A stretch of 64,000 nt of DNA from assembly GCA_029582165.1 (NCBI GenBank), contig CM055881.1:25525594-25589593 (forward strand). The letters run 5' to 3'. The position numbers and the translations under genes are program-made. Position 1 is the stretch's first letter; each line of letters opens with the position of its first letter. Below are positions 24,040-35,300 of this stretch, piece after piece. The stretch is from Portulaca oleracea. Lineage: Eukaryota > Streptophyta > Magnoliopsida > Caryophyllales > Portulacaceae. The notes under the pieces were generated by a model that searched no databases, was not told the DNA's origin, and saw only the letters and a list, made by a program, of their open reading frames with translations.

Positions 24040-24276
24040 TCGATTGGGTTCTTGCCTTAGTGGCAAGGAACACTACCTTCTCTCCCCTCCCACCAGGGTT
24101 CGAATCTTGGGGTAAGCATTCCAGGCTTACCAGCGTACGGGAGTGCTGTGTGCAAGAAGGTTGGGCCTTGAACAAAGGAATCGACACCCCCGTCCCCCAG
24201 TCCAATAAAGGTCCGCTGGGTTAGACCCTGAGATAGGGGCCCAGTGGGCGGGACCGCTTACCCTTGTAAAAAAAAA
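24040..24276 (+). mobile_element. tRNA-derived SINE
   Basis: An A-box-like TTGCCTTAGTGG (24052-24063) and a B-box GGGTTCGAATC (24096-24106) sit at tRNA-like spacing, followed by a GC-richer body and a terminal TTGTAAAAAAAAAG. This is the layout of a plant tRNA-derived SINE transcribed by RNA polymerase III. I found no clear TSD, so the 5' edge is approximate. It lies between the two F-box copies. Confidence 0.8.
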
Positions 24277-24739
24277 GAATGTCTATTATCTGCACTGTTT
24301 CATCCTTCTTACATTGTAGCATGTGACTATCTTTATCTTTTAACTCAGTCGTAGTTTGCATTTTAAAGATATTTGTTGGTGACTTTGTAGGTAGAATCTC
24401 AATGCATTGGATATTTTTAGACATAGGTTATTCCTGGATCATGCCGTGGATTAGTAAAGTAGTAGTTATTCTTAATAGTTAGTAGGGAAGGGTGTTTACA
24501 TTTTGAACTAAGGTGAAACTTAAATATTGTAAAATGTGTTGAGATGGATTTTAGTCTTTCTGGTGCACTTCAGTGAGGCCTTTGTCATAAAATCAGGGCA
24601 AACTTGATGGCTTCACAAACTTAGCGTGCTTCCATTCTATGAGATCAACATCAGCTGCTTGCTCTTGTTGATTGATGGGTGGTCTAGTTTCTAACAGATT
24701 GTCATTGTTCTTGCAAATTGTGTATCTAGTGCGCATGTA

Positions 24740-25863
24740 TTGCATCATAGAAGAGGTTCTTTCTTTGTCACCTTGAAAAATGTCTACCTCCTGTTCAACA
24801 AAATTATCCTCTCCCCTACAGTGATCTTGCCAACTTTCCTGGTCTCTAGGCCAGGCTTCCCGTCAATTGGGTGTTGCAATGAGGGTAAATAAGGGCCGAG
24901 TTATTGAAGGTTCTTGTAATGGGCTGCTACTAGTGGCCGACTAAGACGGCCACAATTTCGTGAGGAACCCAGTCACTGGAGACACCAGGAAAAGGTGCCC
25001 TCTCCACCCCCTGTTTTCTACCCTAGTAAAAGTTCAACCATCTACAGTTTGGTTATGATTCTACATTTCTACTCATTATGATTACGAGGTAGCTGCTATT
25101 TCTTAATGATTATAATGATGACAAGGGCAAGCCACATTGCCCTAGAGCCATTTGTTAATCATATCTACTCCCTGAACATCGATGCTTGGAAAGAGGGATG
25201 GGAGCTTCCCTTATGTTTTCTCACCTATTGTTCAGGAGTCTTTTGTAGAGGGGTGCCTTCATTGGGCTACGTATAAAGCTACAGATTATGAGCGTATTAT
25301 TGTGGCTTTTGGATTATGTGCATATTATTGTGGCTTTTGATATGATGTTATGGATGTTTTGTGAATTACCATTCCCCAACTATGATGTCAGTGTTTTCTG
25401 TGATTGGTGGGTATCTATACATTTATGATTTATGCCATTATGGAACTGATGGATGCGTTATTAAAGAGTACTGTCTTCAGGAGAGTTGGAGTAATTTCAC
25501 TGTCGAGGTCCCCAAGGGAGTTAGACTTTGGGAGTTAGACTTCGTCACTTTTGTATGTTGGGCCAGGAACAAGTGCTGGAGATGAAGTAGTGGAGTTTGG
25601 CAATGTCCAATATGAAAGAAGAAACTGTGAAGGATATTGTGATTAATGGCATTGAAGATTACTGTTTTGTTGATGCTGAGCTTCGTGGAGAGCTTTGTCT
25701 CACCTCATGTTTGGAAATGAAACAAGAGGAAAATGAAAGTTGTAATGCCTGGGGTGCAAAATCAGAGGGCGCGATTCAGGCTAACTTTCTGGAATTTGAG
25801 CTAACTCCTGTTGGTTTAGATGGTGACTATGACATCGACATTGATGACAATGACAAGGGCTAG
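24740..25863 (+). pseudogene. Decayed tandem copy of the F-box/FBA gene
   Basis: Segments align in order with the intact-frame neighbour at 22.6-23.5 kb: LFNKIILSP, GSCNGLLLVAD, FVRNPVTGDT, FVEGCLHWATYK, GCVIKEYCLQESWSNFTVEV and VKDIVINGIEDYCFVDAE. Several frameshifts and stops separate them, and the F-box half is not recognisable. The 3' flanks also match (the CCCTTGTTT...GAGGATTGTCCTAGA-like region), so the duplication included the 3' UTR. Two short internal duplications, for example TTGTGGCTTTTG near 25300-25335, add to the damage. Confidence 0.85.
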
Positions 25864-27800
25864 TTTGGTACAAAGGTTTGTGGCTGCTTAAGTGAATAGA
25901 AGTTGAGATAGCTTATTGTAGCCAGTCTAACAGAAGCTTTTCAAAGGCTGTTTTATTTAAAAGCTTTTCAGCCATTTCCCCTTGTTTATGTGGATAAGGA
26001 TCGTCCTAGATGGGAGACAAGTTTCAAGCACCATTTTGTAACTTAAGTAGGGTTGAATGATCATACTGTTTGCTACATGACAGCATGTATACGCTATGCT
26101 TTTGGTAACTAGTCAAAACTTTGCCCATATGCTTAATTATGCCAAAGTCTGATTGCAGAACTGGAGGCGCTGTATTTTTTATTTTTTTATTGTTACATTT
26201 CTTAATAGCGCTTATTTTTGGCTTTAATTCATTCGGGGGTTTATGATAGATATTTAGTAAAAAAAGTTGCAAAAAGAGTAAATGCTCATTTTTTAACACT
26301 GAAATTGCTACCCATCGTATATTAAGCTTCATTCTTTTGACATTATGGGCTGTAGCTATGAGTGCAGGCAAAAATTCGAGTCCGGGTAAATTCGAATCGA
26401 ACAAATTCGGTCAATGTCAAAATTCGGACAAGAAATTCATGTCCTGACCCGGTTTTATTATAGGTCGGACAATTCGGACGAAATTAAAATCAAGTTCGGA
26501 CAATAGAAAAAAGAGAAATTTTATGTCTGAATATTCGGTCAATATCAAAATCCAGACGAAAAACTCTATCCAAACCTGATTTTTTTTCAGATTGAACAAT
26601 TCGGGTATTTCGGGTCGGAAAAATTTTGCCAGCTCAATCATTATTTTTTAATTCAATAGTGAATGCATATACATGTAAACCTCGATGAACTCAGCATCTA
26701 ATCTAACCTTGTCATATTTTGCAGTGACCCGTTACATTTGAAATGAAAGGTGTTATTTGTGTTTGGCCATTATCGTCCACCTCTTTTCCCGCTGGGGCAC
26801 TTGCCATGAAGGTGGTATGAGATTTTCTCCAAATTGTCGCATTTTTTAATGTAGGGATTCTTGACAAACGAACATTGTCCGATAGATTTAAGAGTTTTGT
26901 AGGAGTGACACCCTTTGCACAGTATGTACATAATTGCATATGTGATTCAATATATACATTTCCTCCCCAATTATCTCGCAGCAAATATTGAGGAATTGTA
27001 GTCTTTTTTTTATATTTTTATTTTTTTTTTTTATCAAAAGAGACTCATCCTTGAGTAACTCCATTGCGCATTTACTATGTACGTATTGGTCAATTGGCTA
27101 TAATATTAAAGAGTTTTAGGAGCTTCTGTTGTGTAAAGCTTAATGAGAATGCAGTTGGACGCACCAGTAGTACTCGCACATTAATGATTCCTTGTGCAAA
27201 TTAGGAGTAATTGTCTGAATTATATGTACCCTCCTTATATATCAGTATTGCCTTGTTTGCCTATAGTCCTCCCTGAGCTTTGCCTACTTCTCTCATCATG
27301 AGGAGATCCTATAATCTAGATTGAGAATGTCCATGCCATTTACGGTGGTTTTGGCATCTTCAAGGATTTTAAGGCATCAATGATGCAAAAAAGGGTTGAG
27401 GAATGATGGTCTATTCGTGCGTGTAAGTCTTCCCGTGTGACAGGGAAAGAATGCACCACCAAAGAAAAAATTGTCAAAATCTTTAAATGCACTACCCCCT
27501 ACAAAGTTAATCTTTGCCGCCACAGCATAATTTTTGGCATCAGTCGATCAGAATGCAAGTTTCAACGAAACAAGCATTGACTGAGAAAATAATAGTCCTT
27601 ATGTTTCAAAGTAATTTTTCGTTTTAAGGTTATGTTGGATTTGGAATTACTAAAGAAACACAAAACACTAGATAAGTTTTTAGTTAAACGCCAATGTTGT
27701 ACCAAATTAATTAAAAAAGATAAATATGGGTGGTGAGAGAAGAATAAAAACAGTTAATTAGGACAAATTGGTAAATCAGTAATGTATATGTCATTAGAAA
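25864..27800. other. Intergenic DNA, no gene recognised
   Basis: The first 200 bp are the duplicated F-box 3' flank. At 26370-26620 lies a degenerate run of AATTCGG/CCGAATT words (TCGGACAATTCGG and similar), which looks like the body of a hAT-type MITE related in style to 43994-44507; ends not defined. No other feature is convincing. Confidence 0.4.
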
Positions 27801-27805
27801 GATAA

Positions 27806-28465
27806 TGTTGGATAATTTCAAGTGTATGATAAGTTTAGTGACTTGGTTTTATCTAAGTTAACTCATAAGATGGGCTATTTGGTACATGGAAAAGTTGGGT
27901 AGATTTTTCGGGACCTACTTAGCCCTATTAAGGGTAACATGGGTATGTGTTACCAAGCAAGGAGGTAACTTTGATAATATTTAGTCAGTTTTATGCATGG
28001 ATAATTGAAGCATGCTTTATACATTTTATGAGAGGATAATAATAAGTTAATTATTATATTATCTAAATTATCCAATGATGACAAGAAATTCTATCCACTT
28101 GAAAAAGTGGTTAAATCTTATCCATATCCACCCTATCCAAGTGGTTTCTTCATGGCCTATAAATAAGGTGGATATGATGCCATTTCTAAGAGAATGTCAA
28201 ATGGTGCCAAGTCTAAGAATTCCATTTGTAAATTGTTGACATAGGACCTATCATATTCATTCCAACGAGAATCCCATCTCCTTGGTTTTTGGTGGCCACA
28301 ATCTCTAAGGTTGACATGAGAGTATGAGTCTAAGTTCCTACAAGGCAAGTGTTTTATCCTGCAGACTATATACGACAGTTATATAAGTCGAAGGAGAGAA
28401 GGTATGCCTTCGACTCACTTGAATATCCGAGTAAATTCCCATCCTACACCGATTTTACATCAACA
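27806..28465 (+). mobile_element. Solo LTR, 660 bp, TSD GATAA
   Basis: Ends TGTTGGATAATTTC and TTTTACATCAACA (TGTTG...CAACA), flanked by perfect GATAA duplications at 27801-27805 and 28466-28470. A TATAAATAAGG promoter-like box lies near 28157. There is no internal region or second LTR, so it formed by unequal recombination between LTRs. No partner in this window identifies its family. Confidence 0.85.
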
Positions 28466-28470
28466 GATAA

Positions 28471-29635
28471 GGTGTGACATGTTATGAATTAAGAAAAGTT
28501 AATCAAATTCAATCTATGTTGGTTCCTTATAGTGTTGTTCTCTAAGGTTTGGTCCAAATTTGAATTCCTTAGTGGTAATGCACTTGCTGTTTCTCGGGTT
28601 TAGTATGAAATATTGGTATTTTGATATTCTTGGGTCTCCTAAGTTCAGCTCTTGAATCTCAATGTGAACTCATTTGGATGAATTAAGTTCACACTTGTTA
28701 TCCTTGTAATTAATGTCAATAAAACTCAAAGCAATATCTCTATCTGGTGCCATGGTGGTTTGATCTGAATATCTCATGACACTGTAACTTTATTACTGGC
28801 TGGTCAATGGTCATATGGTTGGGGAAGAGTTACAGAGATATTAGAAAGGGAGCACAAACATAGAGGTGGTGAGACAGTAGCAGCATTGGAAAGAAAGGGG
28901 AAAAAATGATAGAATTTGATTCATATTTACATTTGGTGCTGTAAAACTGAGGTTTTTCTGTGTTAGAGATTATGTTGGTGGTTCATTTCACCATAACAGT
29001 TGATTTTCCTTTTTCTGATTTGTACATTCTACAGATTTTTAGTAGCAATGTTTTGCTGGATTATGTTTGTCAGAAGCCAAATTATAGTGTTCACATGGAG
29101 TCTCCCTAGAAATGCCACTTGTTATAATCAAGGCTGCAAAACAGGATGACCTGCATTCTATTTCATCAGACTAGGAGTTAAGGTAGATGCTCCGATCCTT
29201 TTCCCTTAATCGTGCCTAGATATAGAGACCATTACTCATTTCCTTAATTATGTTTAACTGAAATTCTTATGATTGTTTCATAGTGAACCTAGGGCACAGG
29301 AAATCAACACTTGAATGGATAATCCGATCTTGACCAAACTCGAAGAAAACTTGACACGAAATCAATCAGAACTGTAACCTGAAAAGTGACTCGACTAAGA
29401 TTCACACCTAAATGACGCCAAATCAAGCAAGAACCCAATCTGAAAGAGCCTTACTCGAACCAACCCGAACTTGCAACCGAACTCGAATTAAACTGAAATT
29501 GGATGATCCAATGGCAACTTGAATCGATGTTCAACTGACATGAACCCAAACTGATTCACCCGTTTGCCAAGTCTTGGATCTCGAACAATGTATGACTTGT
29601 ACAATTAGGTATGCTATATTCTATTCATTGTTTAT
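28471..29635. other. Intergenic DNA, no gene recognised
   Basis: 29280-29570 is enriched in ACCCGAAC/AACTCGA words like other degenerate repeat bodies in the window. No reading frame or element ends could be supported. Confidence 0.4.
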
Positions 29636-30097
29636 TTATGTAACAAATGATACCAACCATGTTACCTTCTGATTTGACGTTCTAACCACATTTTTCAAGC
29701 AACAGGTTTTCCTTCGTAATTGTTGGTTCTCAATATCCATTTGACATACCACATTCTTCAACTCGTCCACCTCCTCCTCTAACTTCTCCTTCCGGTTTAA
29801 AACAAACTTCAATGTAGACTCTAAACTGACACACACAACTTTTCCTAGCCACTTGTAGTATTTGCATCCAAAACCAGTGTCTACGTTCTTACAAATAGCG
29901 AACCGCCTTCTAGGGTTCTTTGAAGTCCAAGACGTCTTTACGTCACATAAATTGCCACACTTGCAAACGTTCTCCTCTGATTGATAACAAGGGCAATTGA
30001 AGCAAGATCTGAAAGATTCAACGGACGGATATCCACATGCAACACAACTATATAGGTTCATGTCAACCAACATGTTTGCATCATAATATACTATCAC
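29636..30097 (-). CDS. GRF-type zinc-finger protein with C-terminal coiled coil
   Basis: The 153-residue frame has a GRF-type zinc finger at about residues 44-90: CKCGNLCDVKTSWTSKNPRR, then RFAICKN, then CKYYKW. The core Cys residues and the NPRRRF signature are intact. The finger is preceded by a Cys-rich stretch and followed by a heptad-rich helix (EKLEEEVDELKNVVCQMDIE). GRF fingers occur in nucleic-acid-acting enzymes; in plants they also occur in many small orphan proteins of unknown role, often near transposons. Whether this is a real gene or a captured fragment cannot be told from sequence alone. A G+C-rich stretch at 30780-31100 on its 5' side might be its promoter or first exon, but I cannot support a gene model there. 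Confidence 0.6.
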   Translation of the reverse strand: MIVYYDANMLVDMNLYSCVACGYPSVESFRSCFNCPCYQSEENVCKCGNLCDVKTSWTSKNPRRRFAICKNVDTGFGCKYYKWLGKVVCVSLESTLKFVLNRKEKLEEEVDELKNVVCQMDIENQQLRRKTCCLKNVVRTSNQKVTWLVSFVT

Positions 30098-32267
30098 GGA
30101 AACAGTTTAATGCAGTTTAACAATGTTTCATTAACAATCCCCATCAACATATGCATGCCATACAACCTCTAAATAATGTCCATCCATTACAATATATGTA
30201 AGACACCTCACACAGGATGTCCAACTTTTCTTAAAATGAGGTCGTTTTCCTAAGAATCAAATAGCATATACTCCCTCTGCAATGAGCCTTGTTCTCCATA
30301 TGGAGGTCTGTCACTAAGATTAACCCTATAGACTTTGAATCATATGAATCAACTATAACAGTAGGGTGATGCTGAATCAACAAACATACGGTAACATGAC
30401 AGTAGGGTGATGGTGAACCAACATATGCAAAACCAGACTGTTTATAGTTCAAATGAGCACCAAAACGTGCAATCTCGCAAATTTTGATCCTTGCCCATTC
30501 TGAGTAATAATCATTTTGACATTCAAAACCTCAATCTCGCAAATTTTGAAGTAACATATAATCAACCAACAGTTTTGACATTGTCAACAATTGCATTTCA
30601 TAATAATCAACTTTGGATCTGGAAACCACTTCATTTCCAGTTATATTGCTAGTAATCATCAATAGAAAACAGAATAATGAACTTTAACTCACCACTTCAT
30701 TTCGAGAAAAATTATGCCCGATGGATTGCGGATCTGGAAATCTAAATTTTTGTGATTCACCTCCAATTTCCCTTTGCTCCCTGTCAAACTGATGCCCGAA
30801 CACTGAAGGTCAAATCGAAGTCGTCAATGGCCGCCTGAAATTTTGGATCTAGAGTTGGTTGCTTGATTGCCGACGCAACTTTCGATCTCTGTGTTGGTTG
30901 CCGACAACAGTCCGAAGAGGCGGACGTTGAACTCCTTCCTTCCGTCGACGTCGGTCGGTGGGGTTTGGATCTGGAAAGGGGAGATGATATCGTGGCCGAC
31001 AATGGAGACAGCTATGGGAGCTGATGTGCGTGCCCAACAATGGAGGTTTCTCAGATTTTTTGGATGAGTATTAGCGGCAACAACCCCTCCCACCCCATAT
31101 AACCGTCCTCGCCAAAATCAGTAGGATGAGTTAACGAGTTAACAGTAAAATCCAAGCTAATTATTTGAACAGTAATTGAAGCATAAGTTTCTTGATAATT
31201 TTTTAATTAATTTTAAAATTTATAAACAAATTGTTTTAAAAAAAGTCAAAAACTTTTTTTTTATTAATTTTTTTGAAACTTTTTAATTTTTAATAGAAAC
31301 GTGAATAGTACATTGCGTTAAGGTGCGTTTGGGTTGCGTTAAGGTGCGTTAGGCTTTGTGTATTTTGCGTTGCATTTCGGTGCGTTAACGCATAAAAGAA
31401 CGGTGCCTTAATTTGTTACTAATGCATTATGGAATTTCTGACAGTAAAATAATTATACGGAATAGTACTACGAAGTATAATTAAATACTAATTTCCTAAT
31501 CAAGGTGACAACTACTAACTAGTTAAGAGTTCGACTATTGTAATTAAAAGTAATGACACATAAAGAAAATGATCCAATTGGTCTGGGTCGGGTTGGACCA
31601 TCCATTTTCTCGGTCCGGTCCGGTCTGAGTCTAAGATGAAAGCAGTCCGGTCTCAGTCTATCATTTAGTGAAAATTCGGTCTTCGGGTCGAGCTAATTCG
31701 GTCCAGTCCAGTCCGAGTTTGGACCGATGCACACCCGGCCCTAGTTAATAGGGTTATTGGGAAAGGGCCGGTTATTTTTCCTCCACCTGTCACGTTAGAA
31801 TAAGGACCAGTTAACCAGTCACCACCTCCTTAGTCACTGTAGGTACACCTAGATATAAAGGTGAGAGATATTGTGTCCAGTAACAAAAGTCGGTATATTA
31901 TTTACAATCCAATACTCCAAAGGTCGATATATTATCATCCAATATCCCAAAAGAAATTCTACATAGCTATTTACTCCAAAAATTTTTTAATTAATAAGTT
32001 CCTTTTTGCGATGTTTGATAAAACTTGTCAAAAATCTTTTACTGAATAAAATATGACACCTCATCTTCAATAATTGATTAGTTTCATAGTACACTCTTAC
32101 TTTTCTCATTTTCTCATTTTTTTTTTTACAAAAATTATCATGTTTTTCAGGAGGGGACTAGGTTTATGATTGATACTTGTATGGATGAAGTAAATGCACT
32201 GTGAGATTTTTGACATCTATGGATGAGAAATACACACATATAGAGTGATGGGCTCCACCATAAGTCC
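30098..32267. other. Intergenic DNA with degenerate repeats
   Basis: 30780-31100 is G+C-rich with short overlapping frames but no recognised domain. 31310-31400 contains TGCGTT/GGTGCGTT words ending in AAAAGAACGGTGCC, resembling 41700-41860 (AAAAGAATGGTGCC), so both are probably fragments of one hAT-like family. 31570-31745 is rich in GGTCCGGTC words. Confidence 0.45.
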
Positions 32268-32275
32268 TATAAAAA
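32268..32275 (+). promoter_or_regulatory. TATA box of the phosphorylase-family gene
   Basis: TATAAAAA about 108 bp before the start codon of the gene at 32376, a normal plant distance leaving a 5' UTR of about 75 bp. Confidence 0.65.
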
Positions 32276-32375
32276 GGCACTTGTAGTAACAATCCCACAT
32301 GCCACTTGAAGTATAACTTAAGGCATAATATTAATAGCTAGCATATCATAGTCTTGATATTGAGCGTCCGATCAT

Positions 32376-35300
32376 ATGGGTAAAGAAATGTGGGGGTTGA
32401 AAGTAGTTGCGATGGTGTTAGGGTTGCTGGTTATGGCACCCCAAACCATGCAACTGTCCCTCAATCACCCTCTGCATGGGATCGTCCAGAGGATCAACGA
32501 CGACAAGGGCCCTATGTTGGCTATTATCCTCACTAGTTACAGAGATCAGAGGATTCTTATGAAATCTGGTCACTTCCAACTTGACCAAGCTAACCCTAAA
32601 CTCACCGTCGCGGGTATTCTTTAAACACTACCCTGAAGGCTTACATACTATACATATCTGACTTTTTAGGAGGCTCTTAAATTGGCAAATAATAAGCCCT
32701 TAAGTTTCATCATGATAGTAAAAAGACTGTTGGAATTGGCCCAAAAGAAAAATAAGACAATTGTAATTTTTTTAAAAGAATTGAAATGAGTTAAACTAAT
32801 TAATTAGAAATTAATTTTAATTAGAAGTACCATTAATCATCATACTGTATTTTATTTATGCAGGAAGGAACGTTCTGATTGGTTTGTTCAGAAATTATCC
32901 GGCAGTTGTCACCATTGCTGAAGGCCCAATGGTAAAATCATTACTTTTAATAGTAGAACTCACTATTTTATCTTTTCCTAAAATATTTAGCACATAAAAA
33001 GTTCAATCTTTAAGGTAATTCAAACTAGCTAACGTTGCTTATTTATTTTATTTTTAAAAAAAATCATATTGTAAGAGGAATGGATAATCTCTAATTTTAT
33101 GAGAGTCAATCTTCACAGACAAGTAACTTTAGAAATATTTAATTGTTAGGGTCTTGTATTTTTCTTACAAGTATAAATAGGTGTCATTCAAACTAGATAT
33201 TTATTGTAGAAATATTTTAATTGAACTTATGATTTAAATGGAAGGGAAAAAAAACTAAATGCAAACCTAAAGATTTGGTGTTGGCCTAGTTCATTTCACA
33301 CAAAAACACTTGTAACTCATTGGAATCAATGTCATACATTCCAAGCTACAATGGTTTCAAATGATCCAGTTACTACTTTATTGGTATTAGGGCATTGTAT
33401 GAAGGGAACATTTGAAAAAGACTTAATTTGTACAACAGGAGGATAGTACATCTCTGAGGGGACATCACGTATACTGTACATATACATGATTCAAAGCGAT
33501 GTATTCATGCAATTGACGTGCACTAATTTTTAATTCACAATAATGACAATGACAATGATAAGCATCTTAAATCTAAATGGTTGTTAACTATTGAATTACT
33601 CTTAAATTATTCTAAAAGTTACGCGGACAATGATACGTGTTTTGAATTAAAATAATTAATAACTATCTTGAATTGTGTATAATTTACATTTTTCTGACTT
33701 CTAATAATATTCTTTCTAATACTTATATATACTTATCACTCCCGGATCTCGACTTCCAAATTATGGGTGTCCAATTAACAGTAAATTCAATAATGTTAAT
33801 ATTTGAGCTTTTTTAGGGTGTTCATTTAACACACACTAATATTTTTCCTTTCCAAGTGATATATAATTAAACTTTTTTTTTTTGGGTCAGGGGTGTCCAT
33901 GGATACCCTTAATACAGCCCCAGATCCGCCCATGCTTATCAGTTATAAAAGTATAATAATTATTAACTAGGTCAACAAATATAAATGATACTCAATTTTA
34001 TCAATCATATTAGAGAATACATATTTCATGCGTAGTTTTATATTTGTGAAAAATATAAATAAATAATGACTTTTCAAGGATAAAATTCAATAAATAAAAG
34101 TTACCGACAATCACTTTTGAATCTTGTTGATTAATGTTTTTTCAAAAAATGATTTGGAGGTACCTATCTTTTTGTGAAAATAATTTCTAGGACCCCATAT
34201 TTTAGCCATGTTCGGAAAAATTAGTGTTTTAGATAGCGGATAGCGGTTTATGTAGCGTATAGCGGTTTAAGCAGCGGATAGCGGTTTAAGTAACGGATAG
34301 CGGATGACTGTTCAAATGAGAATTGTGTTCGGTAAATTTAGCGGTTCAATTAACAGATTAATGTGAATTGACATAAAAGAGTATCAATAATTTCCAAAGA
34401 TAAAATTTACAAAGGATATTTTTTGATCGAAAAATTTGAAACGCTACTCCAAACGCTAAACGTTAACTTTATTAGGCCCTGTTCGGAAAAATTAGCGTTT
34501 TAGGTAGCGGATAGAGGTTTATGTAGCAGATAGCGGTTTACGTAGCGGATAGCGGTTAAAGTAGCGGATAGTGGATGACTGTTCAAATAAAAATTGTGTT
34601 CGGTAAATTTAGCGGTTGAATTAACAGATTAATGTGAATTGACATAAAAGGATATCAATAATTTTGAAAGATAAAATTTTCAAAGGGTATTTTTTGACCG
34701 AAAATATGAAACGCTATATCCTAAACGCTAAACGTTAACTTTATTAGCGTTTCACAAAACGCTCTTTAAAACGCTAAACGCTCCTCAGAACGCTATCTTA
34801 CCGAACACTAATATTTATGCAACTAGAGTTTTGTCTTGGTCAAGAAGCTAAACGCTACCCCAAACGCTACTGCCGAATACAGCCTTAGCGTTTCACAAAA
34901 CGCTCCTTAAAACGTTGAACGCTCCTTAAAACGCTAACTTACGGAACGCTAATATTTATGCAATTAGAGTTTTGACTTGGTCAAGACATTAAACGCTACC
35001 TCAAACGCTATTGCCGAACACAACCTTTGAAAACTAATTTTGAAGTGTCTTTCTTTATGTGTTAATAATTATCAGGACCCACTATTTTAATAAAAATATA
35101 TTAAAAGGGGTAGTAACTTTTTATATTTATAGAAAAGGGTTTAAAACAATAACCTTTTATGCAAAAATATGATTTTTTTTTTGAGATTTTTTCTAAAATA
35201 GATTAAAATAAACACTCTTAACTCTTTATGATAATTTTAATGGTATTAGTTATCACAATCTGCTACTTATATCTCAAAAATTATATTTTCTATGGTTATA

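Noticed and set aside
30784..31093. Gene in the G+C-rich stretch beside the GRF ORF
   Set aside because: Several overlapping frames exist on both strands with no domain and no consistent splice structure. It could be a promoter or first exon, but nothing supports a specific model.
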